DNA from: Streptomyces sp. AC550_RSS872 | Lineage (GTDB): Bacteria; Actinomycetota; Actinomycetes; Streptomycetales; Streptomycetaceae | NCBI RefSeq assembly: GCF_019049285.1 | Contig: NZ_JAGMUL010000128.1 | Coordinates: 124,001-188,000 of the forward strand | Reading direction: 5' to 3' | Length of the DNA stretch: 64,000 nt | Part shown: piece by piece, positions 16,271 through 25,506 of the stretch | Position numbering within the stretch: position 1 is the first letter of the stretch | Layout: each line of letters begins with the position of its first letter | The notes under the pieces: model-generated | Database searches by the model: none | The model's input: only the letters and a program-made list of their open reading frames with translations | Told to the model about the DNA's origin: nothing | Program-made: the position numbers and the translations under genes

Positions 16271-19200
16271 TTACCTCCACTCATTGCCGAACTCGGCTTC
16301 GAGCTCGTCGATCTCTGCTTGGGACAGGGACACCAGGGGCAGATCGGACGGGGTGTGCCCGCCCGCCGTGCCGCTGTCGCCCTCGGCCTGCGCGGCCAAC
16401 TCCTCGAACCAGCGGTCCGCGAGGGTGCTCACGTCGTCCTCGGACCAGATGCCGGGGGCCCACGACCAGGTGGTGTCGAGCCGGCCGTCCTCGGTGGTCA
16501 CGGCGGTGATCTCCAGACCGTGGGCCACGGGCATGGCGGGGTCGTGCACGGCACCCAGGTCGCGCAGCCCCTCCGGCGCGGGCGAGAAGTCGCCGTCGTC
16601 CGAACGGGCTGTACGGCCCAGGTAGTTGAAGCCGACCTCCGGGGCCGGGAGGGACGCGAGGAGCGGGCCGTTGTCCGGGTCGAGGTGGCGCAGCAGGCCG
16701 TGTCCGATGCCGCGGTCGGGGACGGACCGCAGCTGTTCCTTGACGGTCTTCAGGACCTGCGCCGGGTCCTCGGCGTCCACTCCGGACAGGTCGAGCCGTG
16801 CCGGTACGACGCTGGTGAACCAGCCGACGGTACGGGACAGATCGATGCCGTCGGCGATCTCCTCGCGGCCGTGCCGCTCGATGTCCAGCAGCAGGGACGG
16901 GTGCCGCCGCCATCGGGTGAAGGCTGCCGCCAGCGCGGCGATCAGGACGTCTTCGGGACCGGCGTGGAATGCCGTGGCAGCGGTGGTGAGCAGGTCGGCG
17001 GTGACCTCGGCGGGGAGGACGCGGGTGAGGTGGCGCATCGCGCCGACGACATCGCGCCGGGGATCGGGCAGCCGCGCGCCGAGCCGGGGCCCGGGGTTCT
17101 CCGACACCGTTCGCCAGATGTCCAGTTCGGCCTGACGTGCCGGCGTGCGGGCCTCTCGCTCCAGCAGACGGGCCCAGTGCCGGAAGGACGTACCCCGCGC
17201 GGGCAGCTCGTACTGGCGCCAGGCGGTGGCCAGGTCGGAGCACAGGATGCGCCAGGACACGCTGTCCACCGCAAGGTGATGGACCGTCAGCAGCAGTCGG
17301 CCGGCGACGCGGGGGCCCGCGTCGAACCACACCGCGCGCAGCAACTCGCCCCTTTCCGGGCGGAGTCGTGACGCGGACTTGTTCAACAGATCGCCGAGGT
17401 CCGTCGCCGGTCCGGTGACGCGCTCCAGCACCGTGGCCGCGTCGACGGTCCCGGGCGGCGGCACCTGCGCCGTCCGTCCGTCGGGCGCCAGGCACAGTCG
17501 TAGCGTGTCGTGATGGTCGAGGACCGCTTGCAGCGCGGCCGTCAGCCGCATCTCGTCCGCGCCCGCGGGGGTGACGAGCAGGACGGACTGGCTGAACATC
17601 CCGATCGAACCGCCTCGTTCGAGCAGCCGGCGCATGGCCGGAGTGAGGGGCAGCGTGCCGGTCGGCGCGTCCTGTTCCTGATCAGGACCGGTGGCCGGCC
17701 GTCCTGCCGCCGTGGCGGCGAGACCGGCGACCGTACGCTGCTCGAACACGTCACGCGGGGTCAGCCGCAGACCGGCGGCGAGCGCGCGGCTCACCAGGTG
17801 GATGGAGGTGATGCTGTCGCCGCCGAGGTCGAAGAAGCCGTCGTCGACGCCGATGTCGTCGGCGGGGATCTGGAGGACCTCGGCGAACAGGTCTCTGAGT
17901 GCCCGCTCCTGGACGGTGCCCGGAGCCCGGCCCGGCGTCGGCCCGGAGGCGGCCGGTGCGGGCAGCGCGGCCCGGTCCAGCTTGCCGTTGGGCGTCATCG
18001 GCAGGGCGTCCAGCGCCACGAGTGCCTCGGGGACCATGTGGGCGGGCAGCTGCCGGGCGGCGTGCGTGAGCAGGGCGGGGCGGTCGGCCTCGGCCGCCCC
18101 GACGACGTATCCGACCAGACGCCGTACGCCGGCCCGGTCCTCGGCCACCACCACCGCCGCCTGGGAGACGGCGGGATGGGAGGTGAGCACGCCCTCGATC
18201 TCGCCGGGCTCGATCCGCAGGCCGCGGATCTTCAGCTGGCCGTCGGCCCGCCCGCGCAGCTCCAGGATGCCGTCGGCCCGCCACACGGCCAGGTCACCGG
18301 TCCGGTACATGCGCCCGCCGGACGACCCGAAGGGGTCGGCGACGAACCGCTCGGCGGTCAGTCCCGGCAGCCTCCAGTAGCCGCGGGCCACGTGGTCGCC
18401 GGCGACGTACAACTCGCCCTCGACGCCGACCGGTACGGGGTTCAGGCGGGCGTCGAGCACGTACGCCTGGGTGTTCCACATGGGGCGGCCGACGGGCACC
18501 GGACCGGTCGGCAGGTCGTCGCCGGGTTCGATGCGGTGGTCGGTGCAGCCGACGGTGAGCTCGGTCGGGCCGTAGTGGTTGATCAGACGCACGTCGGGGT
18601 GGTTCCGGCGCCAGTCGCGCAGGGACTCGCCGACCAGCGCCTCACCGCCGAGCATGAACTCCTCACCGGGCGACAGGTCGTGCGGCAGGGCGGGCAGCAA
18701 CGGGAGATGGCTGGGGGTCGCCTTGAGGAAGGTGTAGCCGCCGTCCGCCGGCCGCGCGCCCGCCTCGTGGAAGCCGGCGATGTGCACCCGGCCGCCCGCT
18801 GCGAGCGCCCCGTGCAGGGTGGTCACGGTGGCGTCGAAGGACATCGTGGCGTGCAGCAGCGAGGTGCCGCGCAGGCTGGGATAGGCCTCGACGCAACGGG
18901 CCAGGTAGGTGGTGAGGTTGCGGTGCTCGACGACGACGCCCTTGGGGCGGCCGGTGGTGCCGGAGGTGTAGATCAGGTAGGCGCAGTCGGCGGGCCGGGC
19001 CTCGGGGAAAGGCATGTCCGCGGCGTCCGGGACCGCGTCGGCATCCACCACGGGACAGTCGGCACGGAGGCCGAGTCGGTCCCTGGCGATCAGGCACACG
19101 GGGTCCGCGTCGGCGAGCAGGGAGGCGGTGCGCTCGGCCGGGTGCTCCGGGTCCAGCGGCAGATAGGCGGCGCCCGCCTTGAGGACGGCGAGCACGGCGA

Positions 19201-22200
19201 CGGCGAGGTCGACCGACCGGGGCAGCGCGAACGCGACGATCCGCCCCGGACCGGCACCGTGAGAGGTCAGGACGCGCGCCAGCCGGTCGGCCCGTACGTC
19301 CAGTTGACGGTACGTCAGAACAGTCCACGCGTCCTCGACCGCGACGGCGTCCGGCGCCTTTGCGGCGCGCGCTTCGAACAGCCGGGGAAAGGTGGTGTCC
19401 GGCACGTCACGTGCCGTGTCGTTGAACTCGGCCAGCAGACGGCGGCGTTCGCCGTCGTCAAGGATGCCGAGGGTGCCGATGGGCCGGTCGGGCTCGTCCA
19501 CGGCCGCCCGCAGCAGGCGCTCCAGCCGGGCGGCGAGTTCCTCGGCGGTGTTGCGGTCGAAGAGATCGGCGCTGTACTGGAGGGTGCCTTCGATACCGCC
19601 CGGGGAGCCGTCGGCGGTGCGGTGTTCGCCCAGGTTGAAGGTCAGGTCGATCTTGGTGGCGCCGGTCTCGACGGGCAGTGTGCGGGAGTTCAGGCCGGGC
19701 AGGTCGAGGCGGGTTCCGGAGGTGGGGCGGAAGGCGAGCATCACCTGGAAGAGCGGGTGCCGGGCGAGCGAGCGGGGCGGGTTGAGGGCCTCCACCAGGT
19801 GCTCGAACGGCAGCTCCTGGTGGGCGTAGGCCGCCAGATCCGTCTCCCGGACCCGGTCGAGCAGTTCCCGGAAGGCGGGCTCCCGCGAGGTGTCGGTGCG
19901 CAGCACGAGGGTGTTGACGAAGCAGCCGACCACGTCGTCCAGGACCTCGTCGGCGCGGCCGGCCACGGGCGTGCCGAGCGGGATGTCGGTGCCCGCGCCC
20001 AGCCGGGTGAGCAGGGCGGCGAGGCCCGCCTGGACGGTCATGAACACCGTCGTACCGGTCTCGGCGGCCAGCGCGCGCAGCCGCAGGTGCAGGTCCGCGT
20101 CCAGCCGGACAGGGATGTCGCCGCCCCGGTGGGTGGCGCGGGCGGGGCGTGGACGGTCGGTGGGCAGCGGGAGTTCGTCGGGGAGCCCGGCGAGCGCCTC
20201 GCGCCAGTGGTCGAGCTGACGGTCCCGCTCGTCGCCGAGCACCTGATGCTGCCAGACGCTGTAGTCGGCGTACTGAACGGGCAGCGGTGCCCGGTCCGGC
20301 TCGCGTCCCTCCAGGCGTGCCCGGTAGGCGGTCGCCAGGTCGCGCAGCAGAGGGTCCAGGGACCAGCCGTCGCAGGCGATGTGGTGCAGTACGAGCAGGA
20401 GCACATGGTCCTCGGGGCCGAGCACGAGGAGGTGCGCGCGCAGCGGGGCCTCCTCGTCGATCCGGAAGCCCACTGCGGCCGACTGCCCCAGCCGGTACGG
20501 CAGGTCGGCCTCGGTCACGGCATCGAGGACGTGCAGGTCCGGCGTGAACGGCTCCAGCAGCCGCTGGAGCGGCAGACCGTCGGCCTCCGGGTAGACGGTA
20601 CGCAGGATCTCGTGCCGGGCGACCAGGTCGGCGAGGGCCGCGCGCAGGGCGTCCAGGTCGAGGCGACCGCCGGTCAGCCGTACGGCGAGCGGGATGTTGT
20701 AGGCCGCGTTCGGGCCCTCCAGACGGTGCAGGAACCACAGCCGCCGCTGGGCGGACGACAACGGGACCTCGCCCGGGCCCGTGCGGGGAGTCGGCCGCGG
20801 GGCGGGCCGTGCGGCCTTGCCGGCTCCGGCCAGCAGCCTGGCCAGCCCGGTCGCCGTGGGAGCCTGGAAGACGTCCCGCAGGGTCGGTTCGACGCCGAGG
20901 ACGGTGCGGATGCGGCCCAGCAGACGCAGGGCGAGCAGCGAGTGACCGCCGAGCGCGAAGAAGTCGTCGCGGGGGCCGACGTCCGGCAGCCCGAGCACGT
21001 CGGCGAAGAGGGCGCACAGGACCTGTTCGTGCGGGGTGCGCGGGGCGCCGTGCGGTTGCGGGGCGGCAGCGGCGGGGGCCGCGGGCAGCGCGGCCCGGTC
21101 GAGCTTGCCGTTGGGGGTCAGCGGCAGCCGGTCGAGGACCACGACGGCCGAGGGGACCATGACGTCGGGCAGGCGGGCGGCGAGATGGCCGCGCAGGACG
21201 TCCGGGGCCGGGGCGGTGCCCTGCGGGCACACCGCGTACGCGACCAGCCGCCGGTCGCCGGGCCGGTCCTCCCGGAGGACGGCCACCGCCTGGGTGACCT
21301 CCGGGTGGGCGGCGAGGGCCGTTTCGATCTCGCCGGGTTCGACGCGGAAGCCGCGGAGCTTGATCTGTCCGTCGGCGCGGCCGTGGAACTCCAGCTCCCC
21401 GTCGGCCGTCACGCGCGCCCGGTCGCCGGTGCGGTACATACGGGCGCCGGGCGGGCCGTGGAGGTCGGCGACGAAACGTTCGGCGCTCGCGCCCGGCCGG
21501 CCCAGATAGCCGCGGGCCACGCCCGGACCGGCGACGTACAACTCCCCGACCGTGCCGGGGGGAAGCGGCTGAAGGGCCGAGTCGAGCACGTACGCCCGCA
21601 TGCCGTCCATCGGGCGGCCGATCGGCAGCGGGTCGGGCACCGGCGCATCCGCCCTGCACGGCCGGCAGGTGGCGAACGTGGTGGTCTCGGTCGGGCCGTA
21701 GCCGTCGGTGACCGTCAGCCCCGGGCAGGCCGCCAGGACCCGGCGCACGGCGTCGGCGGGGACGGCCTCACCGCCGGTCCACACCTGGCGCAGCCCCGCG
21801 AAACAGCCCGCGTCCTGCTCCGCGGCGAGGCGGAACAGCCCCGCCGTGAGCCACAGCGCGGTCAGCCCGTGCCGCTTGGTCAGGCGGGCGACGGCGGCGG
21901 CGTCCACGTCCTCGTCCGGCCCGGCGACCACGGCGGTGCCGCCGTTCAGCAGCGGTACCCACATCTCGTACGTGGAGGCGTCGAAGGCGGTCGGCGAGTG
22001 CACCAGCACGCGCGTGTGCGCACCGTCGCCGAACGCGGAGTCGGCGGCCAGGGCGGTGACATCGAGGTGGGTGACGGCGACACCCTTGGGGACACCGGTG
22101 GAGCCGGAGGTGTGGCTGACGTAGGCGAGCTGGGCCGGATGCACGAGCACGGCCGGATCCGTGTCGGGTTCGTCGGCGAGTGTCGGATCGTCGGCAGCGA

Positions 22201-23950
22201 CCACGACCGGGACGGCGTACGACTCGGTGGGCGTGGTGGGCGTGGTGGGCGTGGTGGGCGCGGTGGGTATGGTGTCGGTCAGCAGGACGCTCGCGCCGGC
22301 CCCGGCCAGGATCTGCCGGGTGCGGGCGGCCGGTGCGCGCGGGTCGAGGCCGACGTAGGCGCCGCCGGCCTTGAGCACGGCCAGCAGTGCGGCGAGGAGG
22401 CCGTCGGACCGTCCCATCAGCACCGCGACACGGTTCTCCGGCCGGACGCCGAGGGCGATCAGCCGGTGCGCGAGCCGGTTGGCCCGGGCGTTCAACTCCC
22501 GGTAGCTGACGGTACGTTCGCCCTGGACGACCGCGGTGGCGTCCGGGGCGGCCAGCACGTGGGACGCGAACATCCCGGGTACGGTCGTTCCGTCCCCGGG
22601 CGCGGTGGTACCGGCGAGCTGCGCCAGCCCCCGCTCCTCCGGCAGCGTCACCTCGATCCGCCCCACCGGGGCGCCGATCACGGCCGCCGCGGCGAACTGC
22701 TCGACGAAGCGGGCGAAACGCCGCTGGTGGGCGGTGAGTTCGGCCTCCGTGTAGTGGGCGGGGCCGGCGTCCAGGTCGATGCGGATGCCGTGGCCGTCCG
22801 ACCGGTCGTACACGTTGAAGGCGAGGTCCTCGACGGGCCCCGTGGACAGGTTGTGCCGCGTGGTGGCGTGCCCGGCGAACCGCAACTCGGGCCCGAAGGC
22901 CATGATGTTGACGACGGGGCCGAAGAACCGCCGCTCACCGTGCGGCCAGGCCGGCTCCCGGCGCAGGTCCTCGCCCCGGTAGCGCTGGTGCGCCAGCAGG
23001 TCCCGGGTGGCCGAGGCCGCCTGGCGTACGAGGTCGTGGGCGGCGGTGTCGGGCCGTACGGACAGCCGCAGCGGAAGCACGTTGGACGCCATGCCCGGCG
23101 TGGCGAGTTCGGTCTCGCTCTCGCGGGCGGTGACGGCGAGGCCCAGGACGATGTCCCGGGCTCCGGTGAGCCGGTGCAGGTACGCGGCGGTAGCCGCGAG
23201 CACGACGCGCGACCAGCGGGTGCCGGACTGTTCGGCGGCCTCGAGCACCCGGTCCCCCGCGGTCTTCGGGAGATGACCGGTGCGGCGCAGGAAGCGCCCG
23301 GCGATGTGCGGCGCCCGGGCGGACAGGCTGACCGGCTCGGGGCGGTCGGCGAGCGCCGTCGTCCAGAACTCCCGGTCCGACGCGATCCGTTCGCCGGTGC
23401 GGTAGGCCTCGTCCGACTCGGCCAGCGGAGCGAGGGGCGCCCGGGGCGGGGTGTGGGGCGTGCCCGCCACGAGAGCGGTGTAGGCGTCGGCGACCCGGCT
23501 CGCGATGAGGGAGCAGCTGTAGCCGTCGACGGCGATGTGGTGGTAGGGCTGGTACCAGATCCAGTGGGCGTCCGAGAGCTTCAGCAGCGCGTATCGGAAG
23601 AGCGGGGACCGTTCGAGGTCGAAGGGTGTCGCGAAGTCGGCGGCCATCCAGGCCTCGGCGGCCGAGAGGGGGTCGGGTTCGTCCGTGAGGTCGACGACGG
23701 GCAGGTCCCAGGCGGGGCCGGCGTCGACGAGCTGGCGGACGGCGCCGTCGACGACGGTGAACCGGGCCCGCAGCGTCTCGGTGGCGGCCACCACCTGCGC
23801 GACGGCCGCCCGGAAGCTGACGGGATCGACGGGGCCGTGGATCTCGGTGTACTCGCCCACGTTGTAGGCGGGCCCGGCGGGATCGAGTCGCTGTCCGAAC
23901 CACATCGAGCGCTGGGCGGCGGACACTTCCAGGTCTCGGGAGACGGTCAT
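16271..23950 (-). CDS. NRPS loading-side protein C-A(Val)-T-C-A(Asp-like)-T-E
   Basis: The ATG at 23950 overlaps the stop of the upstream PLP-enzyme gene (ATGA), giving 2559 residues. Domains: a first condensation domain (about 1-430; HHIAVDG) resembling EntF-type starter-accepting domains (NVGEYTEIHGPVD), A1 (about 455-950; pocket DAYWWGGTFK, Val-like), T1 (LGGHSLL, near 998), an LCL condensation domain (about 1055-1490; HHIACDG), A2 (about 1510-2010; pocket DATKMGHVGK, close to the Asp code DLTKVGHVGK), T2 (LGGDSIT, near 2045) and an E domain (about 2105-2540). The E domain has HHLAVDS where HHxxxDG is usual. Because the protein begins with a condensation domain, the peptide is probably N-acylated. 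A1 carries an in-frame PTT repeat. A much longer open frame extends upstream but only overlaps the neighbour. Confidence 0.93.
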   Translation of the reverse strand: MTVSRDLEVSAAQRSMWFGQRLDPAGPAYNVGEYTEIHGPVDPVSFRAAVAQVVAATETLRARFTVVDGAVRQLVDAGPAWDLPVVDLTDEPDPLSAAEAWMAADFATPFDLERSPLFRYALLKLSDAHWIWYQPYHHIAVDGYSCSLIASRVADAYTALVAGTPHTPPRAPLAPLAESDEAYRTGERIASDREFWTTALADRPEPVSLSARAPHIAGRFLRRTGHLPKTAGDRVLEAAEQSGTRWSRVVLAATAAYLHRLTGARDIVLGLAVTARESETELATPGMASNVLPLRLSVRPDTAAHDLVRQAASATRDLLAHQRYRGEDLRREPAWPHGERRFFGPVVNIMAFGPELRFAGHATTRHNLSTGPVEDLAFNVYDRSDGHGIRIDLDAGPAHYTEAELTAHQRRFARFVEQFAAAAVIGAPVGRIEVTLPEERGLAQLAGTTAPGDGTTVPGMFASHVLAAPDATAVVQGERTVSYRELNARANRLAHRLIALGVRPENRVAVLMGRSDGLLAALLAVLKAGGAYVGLDPRAPAARTRQILAGAGASVLLTDTIPTAPTTPTTPTTPTESYAVPVVVAADDPTLADEPDTDPAVLVHPAQLAYVSHTSGSTGVPKGVAVTHLDVTALAADSAFGDGAHTRVLVHSPTAFDASTYEMWVPLLNGGTAVVAGPDEDVDAAAVARLTKRHGLTALWLTAGLFRLAAEQDAGCFAGLRQVWTGGEAVPADAVRRVLAACPGLTVTDGYGPTETTTFATCRPCRADAPVPDPLPIGRPMDGMRAYVLDSALQPLPPGTVGELYVAGPGVARGYLGRPGASAERFVADLHGPPGARMYRTGDRARVTADGELEFHGRADGQIKLRGFRVEPGEIETALAAHPEVTQAVAVLREDRPGDRRLVAYAVCPQGTAPAPDVLRGHLAARLPDVMVPSAVVVLDRLPLTPNGKLDRAALPAAPAAAAPQPHGAPRTPHEQVLCALFADVLGLPDVGPRDDFFALGGHSLLALRLLGRIRTVLGVEPTLRDVFQAPTATGLARLLAGAGKAARPAPRPTPRTGPGEVPLSSAQRRLWFLHRLEGPNAAYNIPLAVRLTGGRLDLDALRAALADLVARHEILRTVYPEADGLPLQRLLEPFTPDLHVLDAVTEADLPYRLGQSAAVGFRIDEEAPLRAHLLVLGPEDHVLLLVLHHIACDGWSLDPLLRDLATAYRARLEGREPDRAPLPVQYADYSVWQHQVLGDERDRQLDHWREALAGLPDELPLPTDRPRPARATHRGGDIPVRLDADLHLRLRALAAETGTTVFMTVQAGLAALLTRLGAGTDIPLGTPVAGRADEVLDDVVGCFVNTLVLRTDTSREPAFRELLDRVRETDLAAYAHQELPFEHLVEALNPPRSLARHPLFQVMLAFRPTSGTRLDLPGLNSRTLPVETGATKIDLTFNLGEHRTADGSPGGIEGTLQYSADLFDRNTAEELAARLERLLRAAVDEPDRPIGTLGILDDGERRRLLAEFNDTARDVPDTTFPRLFEARAAKAPDAVAVEDAWTVLTYRQLDVRADRLARVLTSHGAGPGRIVAFALPRSVDLAVAVLAVLKAGAAYLPLDPEHPAERTASLLADADPVCLIARDRLGLRADCPVVDADAVPDAADMPFPEARPADCAYLIYTSGTTGRPKGVVVEHRNLTTYLARCVEAYPSLRGTSLLHATMSFDATVTTLHGALAAGGRVHIAGFHEAGARPADGGYTFLKATPSHLPLLPALPHDLSPGEEFMLGGEALVGESLRDWRRNHPDVRLINHYGPTELTVGCTDHRIEPGDDLPTGPVPVGRPMWNTQAYVLDARLNPVPVGVEGELYVAGDHVARGYWRLPGLTAERFVADPFGSSGGRMYRTGDLAVWRADGILELRGRADGQLKIRGLRIEPGEIEGVLTSHPAVSQAAVVVAEDRAGVRRLVGYVVGAAEADRPALLTHAARQLPAHMVPEALVALDALPMTPNGKLDRAALPAPAASGPTPGRAPGTVQERALRDLFAEVLQIPADDIGVDDGFFDLGGDSITSIHLVSRALAAGLRLTPRDVFEQRTVAGLAATAAGRPATGPDQEQDAPTGTLPLTPAMRRLLERGGSIGMFSQSVLLVTPAGADEMRLTAALQAVLDHHDTLRLCLAPDGRTAQVPPPGTVDAATVLERVTGPATDLGDLLNKSASRLRPERGELLRAVWFDAGPRVAGRLLLTVHHLAVDSVSWRILCSDLATAWRQYELPARGTSFRHWARLLEREARTPARQAELDIWRTVSENPGPRLGARLPDPRRDVVGAMRHLTRVLPAEVTADLLTTAATAFHAGPEDVLIAALAAAFTRWRRHPSLLLDIERHGREEIADGIDLSRTVGWFTSVVPARLDLSGVDAEDPAQVLKTVKEQLRSVPDRGIGHGLLRHLDPDNGPLLASLPAPEVGFNYLGRTARSDDGDFSPAPEGLRDLGAVHDPAMPVAHGLEITAVTTEDGRLDTTWSWAPGIWSEDDVSTLADRWFEELAAQAEGDSGTAGGHTPSDLPLVSLSQAEIDELEAEFGNEWR
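22227..22271. repeat. Five 9-bp in-frame tandem repeats inside A1
   Basis: A 9-base unit (gtgggcgtg) occurs about five times with the last copies diverged. It encodes a PTT/PTA tripeptide run in a surface loop of the first adenylation domain, between core motifs A2 and A3. The reading frame is kept. Confidence 0.85.
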
Positions 23951-25245
23951 CGGGCCGCCTCCGTGGCGGCCGTGAGGCCGGTCGAGTGTTCTGCCACGAG
24001 TTCGGCGACAGCCCGGGGACCTGCCTCGCGGCCGGGCCAGGGAACCCGCAGCCAGGGCTCGGCGGGTATCAGTGCCAGGTCGCGGGCCTGGCGGGCCCGG
24101 CCGCCTCCGGTGATGTTGAGCAGGACGAGTTCGTCGCGACGGACCCGGCCGTCGTGGACCGCCTGTGCGAGGGCGGCCAGGGCCACACCGGCGCCCGGTT
24201 CGATGTCGATGCCCTCGACCTCCTCGAAGAGGGCCATGGCGTCGAGCGCGGCAACGTTGTCGGTGCACAGGACGTCGCCGCCGCTCTCGGTGAGCACGCC
24301 GCGGACCCCGCCGCGGACGGTGAACGGAGGCCGCCGGTTGGTCAGTTCACGGGCCAGCGGTTCGTGTTCGAGGCCGGTGTCGGCCGGGCCGGCGGATCGC
24401 CAGGCTTGGTACAGGGGCGCGAACGGCGCGTTCTGGCACATCAGCAGGCGGGGCAGCGCGTCGCCGGCGGAGCGCAGCCGGTGTGCCGCCTCGTGACAGC
24501 CGATCGCTCCGGTGCCGCTGCCGACGGCCTGTACATAGGCCTCCGGCAGGCCGCCGAGGGCGTCGGCGGCTTCCAGCATGACGGTGCCCAGTCCGTCCCG
24601 GCGGCCGACGTTGCGGGCGCCGCCCTCGGCGTGGTGGCCGGGCAGGGCGGAGATCAGGTCGGCGGCGGCGATGGCGTCGCTGTACGTGGCGGTGCCGTCG
24701 AGGACGACGATGCGGACGCAGGGGTCGAGCGGGGCGGGGAAGCGCATCCGCTCCAGGGCCGGGGCGGGCACGACCAGCAGGCAGGGCACCTGGTGGCAGG
24801 TGGCGGCCCAGGCGAAGGCCGCGGCGGTGTTGCCCGCCGAGGGAATCACCAGGACGGGCGGGTCGGCGGGCAGCCGGCCGAGCACGGTGTAGGCCTCAAG
24901 GTCCTTGAATGTGCAGGTCGGCAGGTACGCCCCGCGTTCCGGCCAGTAGCCGTTGAAGGCGACCCACAGCCTGTCGAGGCCGATCCGGTGGCCGAGCCGC
25001 GCGGCGTGGTGGACCACGGGACCGGGGGCTTCGGGGAAGGTGCGCACGACCGGCAGCAGCGGGGCGTGCCGGAACAGGCCGGTGCTTTCCCTTGTATGGG
25101 TTCCGGTTCTGTCGTACTCGGTGTGCAGGAATGCCGGCTCGTGCCGCCGGGAGCAGTCCAGGAGGAGGCCGTCGTCTTCGTATCGGGTTCCGCATGAGGA
25201 ACAGACAACGGCGTAGTGGCGTGTTCCCGGACGTACTCCGGACAT
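23947..25245 (-). CDS. Threonine/cysteate synthase-like PLP enzyme
   Basis: A 432-residue fold-type II PLP enzyme of the threonine synthase superfamily. It opens with a small Cys-rich segment (CSSCGTRY...C), then has the lysine motif TCTFKDLEAY, in which the Lys should bind PLP, SAGNTAAA for the cofactor phosphate/substrate, and GSGTGAIG. The FNGYWPERGA...PTCTFKDLE pattern resembles cysteate synthases, which make cysteate from phosphoserine and sulfite, better than housekeeping threonine synthases. It is translationally coupled (4-base overlap) to the first NRPS gene and heads the operon. It very likely makes a non-standard amino acid for the peptide. Cysteate for the Asp-like A2 domain is one reading, and a diaminopropionate- or Thr-type product is another. 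The ATG is preceded by an AAGG/AAGGAA box. Confidence 0.75.
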   Translation of the reverse strand: MSGVRPGTRHYAVVCSSCGTRYEDDGLLLDCSRRHEPAFLHTEYDRTGTHTRESTGLFRHAPLLPVVRTFPEAPGPVVHHAARLGHRIGLDRLWVAFNGYWPERGAYLPTCTFKDLEAYTVLGRLPADPPVLVIPSAGNTAAAFAWAATCHQVPCLLVVPAPALERMRFPAPLDPCVRIVVLDGTATYSDAIAAADLISALPGHHAEGGARNVGRRDGLGTVMLEAADALGGLPEAYVQAVGSGTGAIGCHEAAHRLRSAGDALPRLLMCQNAPFAPLYQAWRSAGPADTGLEHEPLARELTNRRPPFTVRGGVRGVLTESGGDVLCTDNVAALDAMALFEEVEGIDIEPGAGVALAALAQAVHDGRVRRDELVLLNITGGGRARQARDLALIPAEPWLRVPWPGREAGPRAVAELVAEHSTGLTAATEAAR

Positions 25246-25506
25246 GTTTCCTTGCCTTCCGCAGTTCCGTGCTTCGCTGATCCATTGGACAGGTGTTCAG
25301 GGAAGGGCGGGCGTCCTGCAAATTGCTGTTGTCTGACGCGCAGTTGGCCAGGAGGAAGCGCTTACTGTGTTGCTTCTGTGAAGAAGTAACGATCGGCGGA
25401 CTGTTCAGTTCCGCTTCATCTGGGCTTATCCGCCCGGCGATTGAGTAAGCGCTCACCGCGGAGAGCATCCGAGATGCTCAAGCCATCACGAAAGGGCGGT
25501 CGAAAC
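25246..25506. promoter_or_regulatory. Divergent promoter region with a 10-bp inverted operator pair
   Basis: This 261-bp gap must hold the promoters of both the NRPS operon (leftward) and the E1-alpha/E1-beta-E2 operon (rightward). A perfect 10-base inverted repeat is split across it: AGCGCTTACT at 25357-25366 and AGTAAGCGCT at 25444-25453, 77 bases apart. Each half contains the palindromic core AGCGCT typical of LacI-family operators. The arrangement suggests one regulator bridging two sites and controlling both directions. A good ribosome binding site (AAAGGG) precedes the ATG at 25507. I do not claim exact -35/-10 boxes. Confidence 0.5.

Noticed and set aside
12596..17371. Very long plus-strand open frame (about 1590 codons) opposite the NRPS genes
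   Set aside because: It is the antisense shadow of GC-rich NRPS coding sequence. It is low-complexity Gly/Arg/Val-rich, has no domains and spans two real genes.
23951..24268. Upstream extension of the first NRPS to 24268
   Set aside because: The added 106 residues are Arg/Pro-rich antisense-like sequence overlapping the PLP enzyme. The ATG at 23950 overlaps that gene's stop and begins the condensation homology.
17510..24496. Plus-strand open frame of about 2330 codons opposite the first NRPS
   Set aside because: Same antisense artefact of codon bias; no domain and no ribosome binding site.
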